Part shown: piece by piece, positions 8,163 through 17,282 of the stretch | Layout of the letters: every line of letters starts with the position of its first letter | How positions within the stretch are numbered: position 1 is the stretch's first letter | Assembly: GCF_035961655.1 (NCBI RefSeq) | Contig: NZ_CP108393.1 | Coordinates: 434,001-498,000 of the forward strand | Source of the DNA: Streptomyces sp. NBC_01317 | GTDB lineage: Bacteria; Actinomycetota; Actinomycetes; Streptomycetales; Streptomycetaceae | Length of the DNA stretch: 64,000 nt | Reading direction: 5' to 3' | Position numbers and translations under genes: made by a program | The notes under the pieces: model-generated | What the model was told of the DNA's origin: nothing | Database searches by the model: none | Seen by the model: the letters and a program-made list of their open reading frames with translations, nothing else

Positions 8163-9027
8163 AGTCCGCGCGGCGCAGCCCGTGCCGGTCCGCCCACGCG
8201 GAGAGGGCGGCGGCGATCTCCTCAGGGCGGTCCTCGGGGGCGTGGTGTCCCGCCTCGCCGCAGGCGACGGATTCGAGCGCGGCGATGTGGGTCGCGCACC
8301 AGTCGGCCAGTTCCTTGCCGATGAGCAGGGTGGGCGAGCCCTCGAAGGTCATGAGGAGCTTCGGTACGTGCGTGCTGGTCGCGAGCCAGGCGTCGTACGC
8401 CTCGATACGGGCGACCAGTTCGGCGGGCTCGCCGCCGACCGGCATCTGGCGCGCCCAGGCGAGGAGGGGGCGGCGGCTCTCGCGGGTGGGGTACGGGGCG
8501 AGGTACACGGCGAGGTCCTTCTCGGCCACCGGGGTGAGCACTCCCCCGGTGAAGGCCTGCCGGATCATGAGGTCCTGATCGAGCGCCAGTTCCTCACCGA
8601 GGCCGGGGGTACGGAGTCGCTCCACGCGCTCGCGCGCCCGCGGGGTCAGCTCCTCCCGGGCCAGCGGTTTGACGACGGCTTCCAGGAACGCGATGCCGGC
8701 GACCCGCTCCGGGTGTTCGGCGGCCCAGTCGAAGGCGAGCGCCCCGCCCCAGTCGTGGCCGATCAGGACAACGCGGTCGAGCCCGAGGGCGTCGAACCAG
8801 GCGTCGAGGTAGCGGGCGTGGTCGGCGAAGCGGTAGGGGAGGTCGGGTTTGCCGGAGCGGCCCATCCCGATGAGGTCGGGCGCGAGGAGCCGTCCCTGGC
8901 CGGTGCGGGGCAGGACGTTGCGCCAGACGTGGGAGGAGCCGGGGTTGCCGTGGAGGAACACGAAGGGCGTTCCGCTCCCGGAGTCCTCGTAGTGGAGGGT
9001 CGAGTCGAGCACGGGTATCGAAGGCAT
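8161..9027 (-). CDS. Haloalkane dehalogenase-like alpha/beta hydrolase
   Basis: A 288-residue cytosolic hydrolase of the DhaA/LinB type. Haloalkane dehalogenases cleave carbon-halogen bonds using an Asp nucleophile. Seen: FLHGNPGSS with the halide-stabilising Asn, IGHDWGG with Asp as nucleophile and the following Trp, a Glu in IAFLEAV that fits the catalytic acid of DhaA, and a C-terminal His in GEAGHHAPEDRP. The length is normal (290-300). The true physiological substrate is unknown; many soil homologues have none assigned. A MarR gene lies 24 bases upstream in the same direction and may be cotranscribed. Confidence 0.85.
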   Translation of the reverse strand: MPSIPVLDSTLHYEDSGSGTPFVFLHGNPGSSHVWRNVLPRTGQGRLLAPDLIGMGRSGKPDLPYRFADHARYLDAWFDALGLDRVVLIGHDWGGALAFDWAAEHPERVAGIAFLEAVVKPLAREELTPRARERVERLRTPGLGEELALDQDLMIRQAFTGGVLTPVAEKDLAVYLAPYPTRESRRPLLAWARQMPVGGEPAELVARIEAYDAWLATSTHVPKLLMTFEGSPTLLIGKELADWCATHIAALESVACGEAGHHAPEDRPEEIAAALSAWADRHGLRRAD

Positions 9028-9051
9028 GTCCGTCGGTCCTTCCGCCGGTTG

Positions 9052-9516
9052 TCAGTACGGAGGTTCGAGCGGGGCGTCCAGGAGAGCGGTCAGGTCCCGC
9101 ACCAACGCGGCCGTACGGAAGTCGTCCCGGCCGCCCAGGGGGGCCAGGAGGCGGTCCATCAGTACCTGGACGGTGGCCATGGCCGGACGTACCGCCTCAC
9201 GCCCGCTCCCGGTGAGGGTGAGCCGCACCGCGCGGGAGTCCCTGGTGTCCCGGACCCGTTCGACGAGCCCGTCGGCCTCCAGCGCGCGGGCCAGCTTGGA
9301 GACGTACAGGGCCTCCAGGCCGGTGTGGTCGGCCAACTCGCGCTGGCTGGGGTGCAGTCCGGCACGCCGCATCCCGTACAGCGAGGACAGCAGGGCGTAC
9401 TGGGCGTGCGTGAGCCCCAGCGGCGCGAGCGCCCGGTCGACGGCGACGCGCCACCTGGTGGAAAGCCTCCAGACCAGATAGCCGGGGGTCGGTCCGTGTT
9501 CTGCCTCACCGCTCAT
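9052..9516 (-). CDS. MarR family transcriptional regulator
   Basis: A 154-residue winged-helix repressor. The HTH segment HPSQRELADHTGLEALYVSKLARALEADGLV followed by the wing RDTRDSRAVRLTLT lies at residues 55-105, as in MarR proteins that bind aromatic or electrophilic ligands. ATG 9516 is preferred over the ATG at 9531 because it gives the usual N-terminus, although no Shine-Dalgarno is seen, so a leaderless or weakly initiated message is possible. It probably controls itself and the downstream dehalogenase gene; an imperfect inverted repeat covers its start region. Confidence 0.85.
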   Translation of the reverse strand: MSGEAEHGPTPGYLVWRLSTRWRVAVDRALAPLGLTHAQYALLSSLYGMRRAGLHPSQRELADHTGLEALYVSKLARALEADGLVERVRDTRDSRAVRLTLTGSGREAVRPAMATVQVLMDRLLAPLGGRDDFRTAALVRDLTALLDAPLEPPY

Positions 9517-9519
9517 GAA

Positions 9520-9540
9520 TATAGCGTACATGGCTACTAT
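9520..9540. promoter_or_regulatory. Imperfect inverted repeat just upstream of the MarR start (candidate operator)
   Basis: ATAGC-gtacatg-GCTA(c)TAT spans 9521-9540, immediately before the MarR start codon. Its arms (TAGC/GCTA plus an ATA/TAT extension with a one-base insertion) and its position fit an autoregulatory MarR operator. Inferred from position only. Confidence 0.4.
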
Positions 9541-9561
9541 CGCCTTGGCTATCAGTTTCGG

Positions 9562-10060
9562 TCAGGGGCCGGTGGCGGGGCGGAGGCCGTCGAGCATCAC
9601 GCGTGTCATCGGGTCGTCGAAGCGGGCGCCCGGGCGGCAGACCATGACCTGTATCAGGTCGACGATCTCGGCCGGGGAGAGGTCGCGCCGCAGGGCGCCC
9701 TCTTCCTGGGCGGCCGTTACGGTCAGCCGGAGGAGATCGTCGAACTCCCCTTGCAGGCCGCTCAGTCCGGGGCTGACGACCGGCGCCTCCGCGAGGGACT
9801 TGACCAGGGCCAGGGGCAGGCCCATGCAATGCCCGACAATGCCGGTCAGTACGGGTCCGCGCGGGCCCTCGCCGTCCGTGGCGGCGCGGCTGAACTCCAG
9901 CAGGTCCCGCAGCGCGTCGGTGGCGATGCCCTGCAACAGCGCCTGGCGGTCGGGAAAGTGGCGGTAGATCGTGCCCACCGCCACTCCGGCCTCCCGGGCG
10001 ATGCGCTCCATCGGCACGTCCGCGCCATGCCCGGACAGCATGCGCAGGGCGGACGCGACG
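9562..10060 (-). pseudogene. TetR family regulator lacking its N-terminal helix (5'-truncated)
   Basis: About 165 residues of a TetR protein. The HTH core MERIAREAGVAVGTIYRHFPD and the ligand-binding C-terminal region are intact. Upstream of ALRMLSGHGAD the usual first helix (an R-x-A-x-x-NR-x-x-I-L-x-A pattern) is absent: the minus-strand frame continues into sequence that is antisense to the remnant LLM gene beginning near 10058. The gene has therefore lost its own start codon and promoter. A chimeric frame open to 10212 could still be translated, so residual function is possible. Confidence 0.65.
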
Positions 10061-10419
10061 TCGCCGAGCGGATCCGGCCGCTCGTCACCGACGCGGCCTC
10101 GGCTGCCGGACGCCCCGGGCCGCGCGTCGTGGTCACCGTCCTGATGAGCGTGACGGCCGACCCCGACCGCATCCTGCGTGACGTCGACGAGCGGTTCGGC
10201 GGCGCGGCCCAACTGCCCAACTACAAGGCGCAGCTGGAGCGCCAGGGCAGCACACGGCTCAGCGAGACCGTCGTCGCCGGGGACGAGGCCACCGTCGAGC
10301 GGGCGGTCCGGCGCTACGCGCGCGCGGGTGCCACGGAGTTGGTGGCCAGCGTCGTCGGTGACGCGCGGGAGCAGCTCCGTACGCTGGAACTCCTCGCCGC
10401 TCTGCGCGGTTCGGTCTGA
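10058..10419 (+). pseudogene. C-terminal remnant of an F420-dependent LLM-class oxidoreductase
   Basis: The last ~120 residues of a luciferase-like (LLM) F420-type oxidoreductase. The frame reads IRPLVTDAASAAGRPGPRVVV, then RDVDERFGGAAQLPNYKAQL and ends at the TGA 10417-10419. LLM proteins are about 300 residues, so roughly 180 N-terminal residues, including the flavin-site strands, are missing. The remnant begins exactly where the opposing TetR gene loses homology, so the two divergent genes lost both 5' ends and the shared promoter in one deletion (inference). Confidence 0.7.
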
Positions 10420-10437
10420 GCGGTTCGGTCCGAGCGG

Positions 10438-10707
10438 TCAATCGCCGGACAGTTCCGCGCCACGGGCGCCGAGGAGCTGTTGGCGCAGCATCATCTCGGT
10501 CTCGCTGAGCGGGACTTCGGGGCACAGCCGCTCGGGATGTCCCGGCGCCGGGCCCGTCAGCCCTCGCGGTCCGGACGGGGCGGGGGGACTCGGCAGCGTC
10601 TGTGCGGTGGGCGAAGCGGGCAGCGGGGGGACGTAGACCCAGAGGTGCCCGAAAGCGACCAGCGCGTTAACCGCGGACCGCAGGCACCGGGCCAGAAGGA
10701 GACGCAT
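10438..10707 (-). CDS. DUF6059-type small protein
   Basis: An 89-residue protein with the pattern of small Streptomyces DUF6059 proteins: a short Arg/Leu amphipathic N-terminus followed by GHLWVYVP, a Pro-rich middle and the conserved end GHPERLCPEVPLSETE. Function is unknown for the family. No clear ribosome-binding site precedes the ATG at 10707; instead the leader holds a small GGGGG/CCCCC hairpin. It overlaps no other gene and ends 18 bases from the LLM remnant. Confidence 0.6.
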   Translation of the reverse strand: MRLLLARCLRSAVNALVAFGHLWVYVPPLPASPTAQTLPSPPAPSGPRGLTGPAPGHPERLCPEVPLSETEMMLRQQLLGARGAELSGD

Positions 10708-10852
10708 AGGGGGAGGATGCCCCCGGTCACCGATACCACGCCAGGGGTCTGACAGGACTGGCCGGTTCCACTCAGGACCGGGCCGTGCGCACGGACTTGT
10801 ATACGACGGCGCCGTCCCCCGCCGCCCGCCACGAGCATCTCTTCTCGCTGGT

Positions 10853-10895
10853 GATGGACGGCCTCACCCCCGCGTGAGGGGTGAGGCCGTCCATC
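10853..10895. terminator. Perfect 18-bp-stem terminator of the monooxygenase operon
   Basis: GATGGACGGCCTCACCCC (10853-10870) is perfectly complementary to 10878-10895 around a 7-base loop. It lies 22 bases after the stop of the last gene of the minus-strand operon and is one of the strongest hairpins in the window. Confidence 0.85.
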
Positions 10896-10916
10896 AGGCA
10901 TCCGCGAGCCGGTGCT

Positions 10917-11747
10917 CTACTGTCCCCCGAGCCGTTCGTGGGGGATCTTCTCGCCGGCCTCGACCGCGACCGGCAGGCGGTTCTCCGCCGGGGGGAGCGG
11001 GCACGTGGCCAGGTCGGTGTACGCGCAGGGCAGGTTGGTCGCCCGGTTGAAGTCGATGCGCACCCCGCCCTCGGCGTCGGGGGCCGCGACGGAGACCGTA
11101 CGGTTCGCCGCGTACGTCGTGACGCCGGACGTGGCGTCGGTGAAGAGCACCAACAGGCTGCCGGGATCACGGCCGTTGAACGCGGTCAGCCGGTGTGTCC
11201 CGCCGTCCAGCTCGAACTCGACCTGGCCCGGGGCGTCGTACACGTGCTGGAGCCCTTCGACGGCCGCGCCCACCGTCACCGCGCGCGGTGTCTCGTACGG
11301 TACGTAGCGTCCCGTACGGACCCAGCGCGGGTCGGGCTCGTACGCGGGAGCGGGGACGTGGGCGGTGAGCAGTGCGTTGTCGGGATGGCGGGGGCGCACG
11401 ATGTCGTGGCCGCCGCGCTTGGCGACCTCGATCACCGCGTCGCCCGCCCCGGCGTACACGCTGGCGCGCTCGGCGAGGATCCCGAAGCTGTACGTGCCGC
11501 GCACGGCCGTACCGTCGACGGTCAGCTCCTCCCCCTCGTCCAGCTCCACCCGTACACCGTCCGCCGTACTGGACCACGCGCCCGGCGCGTCGGGGAACCG
11601 GGCCGGCTCGGCGTCCAGCCAGCGCAGGCTGGTGACCGCGAGAAAGCCGTGCGGATCGGCGAGCACCCGCTCATGGGCGTCACGCCACTGCCGCCATTCC
11701 TCGGCGAAGCCCGCCCGGTCGACCCGGTCGATGTCCTGGACCGTCAC
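10917..11747 (-). CDS. DUF1684 domain-containing protein
   Basis: A 276-residue protein matching the DUF1684 pattern: an N-terminal WRQWRDAHERVLADPHGFLAVTSLRWL segment, central beta-rich region with RYVPYE, and the C-terminal DFNRATNLPCAYT and CPLPPAENRLPVAVEAGE blocks that are the strongest family signatures. No catalytic function is established; related Flavobacterium proteins are similarly unannotated. It is the last gene of the operon; its GTG start overlaps the flavin reductase stop in a GTGA junction, so it is translated with the flavin-enzyme genes and may act on their product. Confidence 0.8.
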   Translation of the reverse strand: MTVQDIDRVDRAGFAEEWRQWRDAHERVLADPHGFLAVTSLRWLDAEPARFPDAPGAWSSTADGVRVELDEGEELTVDGTAVRGTYSFGILAERASVYAGAGDAVIEVAKRGGHDIVRPRHPDNALLTAHVPAPAYEPDPRWVRTGRYVPYETPRAVTVGAAVEGLQHVYDAPGQVEFELDGGTHRLTAFNGRDPGSLLVLFTDATSGVTTYAANRTVSVAAPDAEGGVRIDFNRATNLPCAYTDLATCPLPPAENRLPVAVEAGEKIPHERLGGQ

Positions 11748-12283
11748 AGGGATTCCCTCACGTTCTCTTCGAGGCGCCGGAAACCTCCGGCATGGAAGAC
11801 CAGCGGGGGGACCCCGTGGTCGGCGTCCAGCTCATGGATCCGCAGCAGGACGATGTCGTGGTCACCGGCTTCGATGTGCCGCTCCACGGTGCAGTCGAAC
11901 CACGCGCTCGTGTCCTCGATCAGCACCGCGCCGTCGCGCGTGGCGCGCCAGTCGAGGCCGGCGAACCGGTCGCCCTCGCGGGCGGCGAGCCGCCGGCAGG
12001 CCCGTTCCTGGTGGGCGCCGAGCACGGAGACCCCGAGCCGCGCCCGGTCGCGCAGCACGGGCCAGGTGGTCGAGCTGTGGGCGACGCACACCGAGATCAG
12101 CGGCGGGTCGAGGGACACGGACGTGAAGGAGCTGGCGGCGAGGCCCACCGGCCGCCCGTCCACGAGCGCCGCGACGGCCGTGACCCCGGTGGGGAAGGTG
12201 CCGAAGACCTTCCGCAGATCGGTCGGGTGCAGGCTGTGGCGTTCGGTCCTCTTTTCGAGGCATTGTGCGCGGCTGGCGCTCAT
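11744..12283 (-). CDS. Flavin reductase-like protein (FMN/FAD:NAD(P)H reductase)
   Basis: A 179-residue member of the flavin reductase-like (FMN-binding split-barrel) family that supplies reduced flavin to two-component monooxygenases. The flavin-binding pattern FGTFPTGVTAVAAL..GLAASSFTSVSLDPPLISVCV and the later GDHDIVLLRIHE are clear. Its start ATG overlaps the stop of the upstream LLM gene (ATGA), so it is coupled to it. It is the obvious electron partner for the four LLM monooxygenases in the operon. Confidence 0.9.
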   Translation of the reverse strand: MSASRAQCLEKRTERHSLHPTDLRKVFGTFPTGVTAVAALVDGRPVGLAASSFTSVSLDPPLISVCVAHSSTTWPVLRDRARLGVSVLGAHQERACRRLAAREGDRFAGLDWRATRDGAVLIEDTSAWFDCTVERHIEAGDHDIVLLRIHELDADHGVPPLVFHAGGFRRLEENVRESL

Positions 12284-13416
12284 CGTCGGTTCCATTCGCC
12301 GGCCAGCAGCTCGTAGCTGCGGACCCGGTCCGCGTGGTCGTGGGTGATGGTGGTGACGATCAGCTCGTCGGCGCCGGTGGCGTCCCGGAGGATCTCCAGC
12401 TGGTCGGCGACCTGTTCCGGCGAACCGACGAACTGGGTTTCGAGACGGTCGGCGACCAGGGTCCTGTCCGCGTCGGACCAGACGTGGGCCCTGGCCTCCT
12501 CGGGCGTCGGGAACGGGATGGCGCCCTCCCCGCTGCGGATGCCGCGCACCCACAGGCCGTAGCCGGTGGCCCGTTCCCGGGCCGTGGCCTCGTCCTCGGC
12601 GACGACGACGTCGGCGGAGACACCGACGTAGGGCCGGTCCAGCTCGGCGGAGGGCTTGAACGCCGCCCGGTACCCCTCGGCGGCCTCCAGCACACTGGAC
12701 GGGCTGACGTGGTAATTCGCCGCGAACCGCAGGCCGTTGGCGCCCGCGACCTGAGCGCTGATGCCCGCGCTCGTACCGAGGATCCAGACCTGGAGGTCGG
12801 CGCCCTCGCCGGGCACGACGTGGGCCTCGACGCCCTCGCCGGTCGCGTACGTGCCGCCGAGCAGGGCGAGGATGTCCGCTATCTGCTCGTCGTACGGCTG
12901 GGATTCGGCGCCCGGCTGCTGGAGCAGCTTCTTGTGCAGGGCGAAGAGCGGGGAGCGCAGCAGGTGTTCGAAGGAGAACGGGGCCGGGATCCGCAGCCCG
13001 TTCGGGGTGCGGCCGTCGACGACGGGGGTCGACGCGACCGGTGGGGCGTCCTTGGCGGGGAGGGCTCCTCTGCCGCCCGAACGGCCGAGGCCGAGGTCGA
13101 ACCGGCCCGGGTACACGGTGTCGAGGAGGCCGAACTCCTCGACGGTGGACAGGGCGGTGCGGTGTCCCAGCTGGACGGCGCCTGATCCGAGCCGGATGGT
13201 GGAGGTCGCGGCGGCGGTGAGGGCAAGGACGACGGCCGGGGAGGTGCCCGCGACCCCGGGGTTGAGATGGTGCTCGGCGAACCAGTACCGGGCGTAGCCC
13301 AGGCGTTCGGCGTGCTGGGCCAGGTCGACGCTGTTGCGCAGCGCCTGGGCCGCGGTGGACCCGGAGGAGATCGGGACGAGGTCCAGGACCGCCAGGGGTG
13401 TGCGGTGGGGGGCCAT
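12280..13416 (-). CDS. LLM class flavin-dependent oxidoreductase (MsnO8-like group)
   Basis: A 378-residue luciferase-like TIM-barrel protein. The N-terminus [38 protein letters not shown] and [12 protein letters not shown] match the TIGR03558/MsnO8 subgroup. The substrate is unknown; in this operon it presumably uses FMNH2 from the neighbouring reductase. AAGGAG sits 8 bases before the ATG; 15 bases separate it from the preceding LLM gene. Confidence 0.85.
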   Translation of the reverse strand: MAPHRTPLAVLDLVPISSGSTAAQALRNSVDLAQHAERLGYARYWFAEHHLNPGVAGTSPAVVLALTAAATSTIRLGSGAVQLGHRTALSTVEEFGLLDTVYPGRFDLGLGRSGGRGALPAKDAPPVASTPVVDGRTPNGLRIPAPFSFEHLLRSPLFALHKKLLQQPGAESQPYDEQIADILALLGGTYATGEGVEAHVVPGEGADLQVWILGTSAGISAQVAGANGLRFAANYHVSPSSVLEAAEGYRAAFKPSAELDRPYVGVSADVVVAEDEATARERATGYGLWVRGIRSGEGAIPFPTPEEARAHVWSDADRTLVADRLETQFVGSPEQVADQLEILRDATGADELIVTTITHDHADRVRSYELLAGEWNRR

Positions 13417-13431
13417 GATGATCGCTCCTTG

Positions 13432-14595
13432 TCAGCGCGGGGTGCGTGCGGGCGCGGCGGTGTCGTCCGTACGGGTGAAGGGGTCGTCCGTACGGGCCGG
13501 GGATCCGGCGGAACGGGCGTCGTCCGCCGTCCCGTCGGCGGGCGCGACCGGTCCCCACGTCCAGGGCGGATCGGGGAGGTCCCGGCGCAGGGTGGGGGCG
13601 ATCTCGGCCTGGAACAGCTCCAGGCTCGCCCGGTGTCGGGCGGGCGTGAGTCCCGAGGCGTCGGCCTGGAGGTGCAGCACGCTGTGGCCGAACTGTTCGT
13701 GGTAGCGGTGCACCTTCTCGATCACCTGCTGCGGGCTGCCGATGAGGGCGGAGCTGCGGGCGACGAAGTCCTCCAGGGTGGGGAAGACCGGTTCGAGTCC
13801 GAGCCGCTTCTGGAACGCCAACTGCCCCTCGAAGACGGGCCGGTAGGCCGCCACCGCCTCCTGCGAGGTACGGGCCGTGTAGAACCCGGCGGAGCCCGCG
13901 CCGACGGTGGCGAGCGCCGGGTCGTGGCCGTAGTGCTCCCACCGCTCGCGGTAGTGGCGGACCAGTTCGGCGTACGGTTCGATCGGGTTGGTCACGTTGG
14001 CGGAGAACAGCGGGTCGCCGTAGCGGGCGGCCAGGTCCACCGACTCCTTGCTGGTCGCGCTGCCGTGCCAGACGCGGACGGGCCGCTGGTACGGCCGGGG
14101 CCAGACCTCGGCGTCCTTCAGCTCACCACGGAACGCGGGCGAGGCGGTGACCTTGTCGTTGCGCCAGATCTGCCGGAACAGTTCGTACGACTCGGCGTTG
14201 CGCTCCCACTGGTCCTCGGCGGTGACGTGGTACAGCTCGCGCTGGGCGGCTCCGTTGCCCTTGCCGATGATCAGTTCCAGGCGCCCGTCGGACAGGTGGT
14301 CGAGCGTGGCGTAGTCCTCGTACGCCCGGACCGGGTCGAGCAGGCTCAGGGTGGTCACCGCCGTGAACAGCCGGATGCGGCGGGTGAGGGCGGCGAGATG
14401 GCTCAGCACGACCGGCGGTGACGAGGAGATGAAGGGGCGCTCGTGGCGCTCGCCCACGCCGAAGCCGTCGAAGCCCAACTCCTCGGCCAGCAGGACGTTG
14501 TCGATCACCTCCCGGAAACGGTCGTGGGTCGATTTCCTGACACCGGTGACCGGGTCGGGCGCGTGCACGATCAGGGTGATGGCGAGGAACTTCAT
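13432..14595 (-). CDS. LLM class flavin-dependent monooxygenase
   Basis: A 387-residue luciferase-like protein: [15 protein letters not shown], the flavin-site strand [19 protein letters not shown] and [12 protein letters not shown] are typical. The last ~40 residues are a low-complexity Ala/Asp/Thr tail with a repeated RTDD(P)FTRTDD unit, absent from the normal barrel. The ATG overlaps the preceding gene's stop (ATGA), so translation is coupled. The substrate is unknown; operon context suggests oxidative cleavage of an organosulfur compound. Confidence 0.85.
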   Translation of the reverse strand: MKFLAITLIVHAPDPVTGVRKSTHDRFREVIDNVLLAEELGFDGFGVGERHERPFISSSPPVVLSHLAALTRRIRLFTAVTTLSLLDPVRAYEDYATLDHLSDGRLELIIGKGNGAAQRELYHVTAEDQWERNAESYELFRQIWRNDKVTASPAFRGELKDAEVWPRPYQRPVRVWHGSATSKESVDLAARYGDPLFSANVTNPIEPYAELVRHYRERWEHYGHDPALATVGAGSAGFYTARTSQEAVAAYRPVFEGQLAFQKRLGLEPVFPTLEDFVARSSALIGSPQQVIEKVHRYHEQFGHSVLHLQADASGLTPARHRASLELFQAEIAPTLRRDLPDPPWTWGPVAPADGTADDARSAGSPARTDDPFTRTDDTAAPARTPR

Positions 14596-15986
14596 GACGC
14601 GGCCTTCCTGTTGGCGGCTCCGGCCGGGTCGGACCGCACCGCGCCGGCCGCGCCGAGCCCCAAGTGCTCGCGGAGGGTGTCGCCTTCGTACTCGCGGCGG
14701 AAGACGCCCCTCTCCTGGAGCAGCGGTACGACGGTGTCGGCGAAGTCGTCCAGACCGCCGGGGGTCAGGTGCGGGGTGAGGATGAATCCGTCGCTGGCGT
14801 CGGACTGGACGAAGTGGTTGAGCGCTTCCGCGACGGTCGCCGGGGAGCCGATGAAGGACTGCCGTCCGGTCACCGCGATGATCAGCTCACGGATCGACAG
14901 GTCCTTCTCCTCGGCCAGGGCCCGCCACCGGGCGGCGGTGGCCACCGGGTCGCGGTGCATCCGTACGGAGGCCCTGCCACGGGCGACGGTGTTCTCGCCG
15001 ACGAGCGGGTCGACGGTGGGCAGCGGTCCGTCGGGGTCGTACGAGCCGAGGTCGCGGTTCCAGAGCTGTTCGAGCAGTTTGATCGCGGTGGGGCCGCTGA
15101 CCTGCTGGTGGCGGATGACGTCCGCCTTCTCCCTGGCGTCCGCGTCGGTGTCCCCGAGCACGAAGCTGACGCCGGGCAGGATCTTCAGCTCGTCGTGGGT
15201 GCGGCCGTACCGGGCGAGGCGCCGCTTGACGTCGGTGTAGAACGCCTGGCCGTCCTCCAGGGTGCCGTGGCGGGTGAAGATGGCGTCCGCGCCCGAGGCC
15301 GCGAACTCCCTGCCCTCCTCGGAGTCGCCCGCCTGGAAGATGACGGGGCGGCCCTGGGGGCTGCGGGGCACGTTGAAGTGGCCGCTGATGTCGAACTGGT
15401 CGACGTGGTGGTCGAACCGGCCGGGCGCCGGATCGGTGAGGAAGATCCCGGCGTCCTGGTCGGCCGTGATCTCGTCGCCGCGCCAGGAGTCGAACAGCTC
15501 CCAGGTCGCGGCGAGGAACTGCCGGGCGCGCAGGTAGCGGTCCTCCTGGGCCAGGAAGCCGCCGCGCCGGAAGTTCTGCCCGGTGAACTCGTCCCAGGAG
15601 GTGACGACGTTCCAGGCGGCCCGGCCCGCGGACAGGTGGTCGAGCGTGGCGAACTGCCGGGCCACTTCGTACGGTTCGTTGAAGGTGGAGTTGATCGTCC
15701 CGGCGAGTCCGAGCTTCTCGGTGACGGCGGCCAGCGCGGTCAGGACGGTGAAGGTGTCGGGACGGCCGACGACGTCGAGGTCGTAGATCTCCCCGTTCTG
15801 CTCGCGCAGCCGCAGCCCCTCCGCCAGGAAGAGGAAGTCGAACTTGGCGCGCTCCGCCGTCCTGGCGAGGTGCGCGAAGGAGCTGAAGTCGATCTGGCTG
15901 CCTGCGGCGGGGTCGCTCCACACCGTGCTGTTGTTCACGCCGGGGAAGTGGGCGGCGAGGTGGATCTGCTTGACGGGCTTGCTCAT
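14592..15986 (-). CDS. NtaA/SnaA/DszA-family FMN-dependent monooxygenase
   Basis: A 464-residue protein of the nitrilotriacetate/DszA monooxygenase family. The family start HLAAHFPGVNNSTVWSDP, the LAEGLRLRE motif, AWNVVTSWDEFTGQNFRRGG and the IFQAGDSEEGREFAA block are present, as is the long insertion typical of this class. Relatives oxidise sulfones (DszA), dimethyl sulfide (DmoA) or nitrilotriacetate with FMNH2 and O2. ATG 15986 follows AAGGA by 10 bases. The preceding LLM gene lies 61 bases upstream. Confidence 0.9.
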   Translation of the reverse strand: MSKPVKQIHLAAHFPGVNNSTVWSDPAAGSQIDFSSFAHLARTAERAKFDFLFLAEGLRLREQNGEIYDLDVVGRPDTFTVLTALAAVTEKLGLAGTINSTFNEPYEVARQFATLDHLSAGRAAWNVVTSWDEFTGQNFRRGGFLAQEDRYLRARQFLAATWELFDSWRGDEITADQDAGIFLTDPAPGRFDHHVDQFDISGHFNVPRSPQGRPVIFQAGDSEEGREFAASGADAIFTRHGTLEDGQAFYTDVKRRLARYGRTHDELKILPGVSFVLGDTDADAREKADVIRHQQVSGPTAIKLLEQLWNRDLGSYDPDGPLPTVDPLVGENTVARGRASVRMHRDPVATAARWRALAEEKDLSIRELIIAVTGRQSFIGSPATVAEALNHFVQSDASDGFILTPHLTPGGLDDFADTVVPLLQERGVFRREYEGDTLREHLGLGAAGAVRSDPAGAANRKAAS

Positions 15987-16047
15987 GCGGGGTGCGTCCT
16001 TACGTGTCTTCGGAGCTCTCTTCGGAGCGGGCGAGGCCGGGGCACGC

Positions 16048-17253
16048 TCAGAGCGCGGCGTACCGGTTCGCGGGGCGGGGCAGACCGAGCAGGCCGCGCA
16101 GGGTGGCCGCCTCGTAGGCGGTACGGAAGGCACCGCGCCGCTGGAGTTCCGGCACCAGGCCCCGGGTGATCCGCTCCAGGTCGTGGGGCAGGGCGGCGGG
16201 CCGCAGGCGGAAGCCGGTCAGACCGGCCTCCCGGCCTTCGAGGAGCAGGTCGGCCAGCTCGGCGGGCGTACCGGTGAAGACCCGGGCGTCACTGGTGTAC
16301 GGGGCGCCCGCGCGCTCCTCCAGGCGTGCCCGGCGGTCGGCGGCGGCCGCGGGATCGTCGTCGAGGAAGACCACCAGGTCGCCGAAGACGTGGACCGTCT
16401 CGCCGTCACGGCCGGCGGTGGCCTGCGCGTCGCGGATCTCGGTCAGGATCGCCCGGGTGTCCTCGGTGTCGCGCGGCGTGACGAAGCCGACGTCGGCCGA
16501 GGTGGCGACGAGGCGGAACGGTTCCGCACGGTGGGCGAGCGCGGCGACGACCGGCTGTCCCTGCGGCGGGCGCGGGGTGATGGAGGGCCCCTTGACGCTG
16601 AACCGCTCCCCTGTGAAGTCGATGTAGTGGAGCTTGTCGCGGTCGATGAAGCGGCCGGTGGCGGCGTCGCGGATCTCGGCGTCGTCCTCCCAGCTGTCCC
16701 AGAGCCTGCGCAGCACTTCGACGTAGTCGCCCGCCTCGTCGAACAGCTCCTTGAGCAGGGCCAGCCCTGCGGGCGAGTCCAGCTCGTCGACGCGCAGTGG
16801 GACGGCCGGCCTGCGGCCGAAGTGCGGGGCCTCGTCGGCGCGTCCCGACACCTTGACCTGGACGCCGGCCCGGCCGGTGCTCACGTAGTCGAGGGTGGCG
16901 ACGGCCTTGGAGACGTGGAACGGCTCGGTGTGGGTGACGACGGCGGTGGGGACCAGTCCGATGTGCCGGGTCAGCGGCGCGACCCGGGCGGCGACGAGCA
17001 CCGCGTCGAGCCGGCCCCGCACCTGATCGGTGCGGCCGTCGGGCCCGGTGAAGGACGAGGACTGGAGGCTCAGGGAGTCCTCGATGGTCACGAAGTCCAG
17101 CAGGCCCCGCTCGGCCTCGGTCACCAGGTCGGTCCAGTACCGCGCGGTGAACAGCTCGCGGGGCCGGGCCCCCGGCTCGCGCCAGGCCGCGGGATGCCAG
17201 CCCGCGGCGTCGAGGGCGACGGCCAGATGGAGGGGTGAAGGTGCTGAAGGCAT
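16048..17253 (-). CDS. LLM class flavin-dependent monooxygenase, first gene of the operon
   Basis: A 401-residue luciferase-like protein related to the NtaA/SnaA branch: LHLAVALDAAGWHPAAWRE at the start, LLDFVTIEDSLSLQ and RHIGLVPTAVVTHTEPFHVSKAVATLD, then a C-terminal FRLRPAALPHDLERI. It likely oxygenates an organosulfur or related molecule with reduced FMN. ATG 17253 follows GGAAG by about 10 bases. Its 5' leader contains a 17-bp repeat array and, further up, a leader-peptide ORF, so expression is probably controlled after transcription starts. Confidence 0.85.
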   Translation of the reverse strand: MPSAPSPLHLAVALDAAGWHPAAWREPGARPRELFTARYWTDLVTEAERGLLDFVTIEDSLSLQSSSFTGPDGRTDQVRGRLDAVLVAARVAPLTRHIGLVPTAVVTHTEPFHVSKAVATLDYVSTGRAGVQVKVSGRADEAPHFGRRPAVPLRVDELDSPAGLALLKELFDEAGDYVEVLRRLWDSWEDDAEIRDAATGRFIDRDKLHYIDFTGERFSVKGPSITPRPPQGQPVVAALAHRAEPFRLVATSADVGFVTPRDTEDTRAILTEIRDAQATAGRDGETVHVFGDLVVFLDDDPAAAADRRARLEERAGAPYTSDARVFTGTPAELADLLLEGREAGLTGFRLRPAALPHDLERITRGLVPELQRRGAFRTAYEAATLRGLLGLPRPANRYAAL

Positions 17254-17282
17254 GGCGGTATCGCTTCCCGCTCGGAAATCTC

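Noticed and set aside
10058..10212. N-terminal extension of the TetR protein as genuine
   Set aside because: It is exactly antisense to the conserved LLM C-terminal sequence and lacks the usual first TetR helix, so it is a chance open frame after a deletion.
7783..10419. 878-residue plus-strand open frame
   Set aside because: Only its last ~120 residues (the LLM remnant) resemble a protein; the rest is a shadow of sdhB in another frame and antisense to the dehalogenase, MarR and TetR genes.
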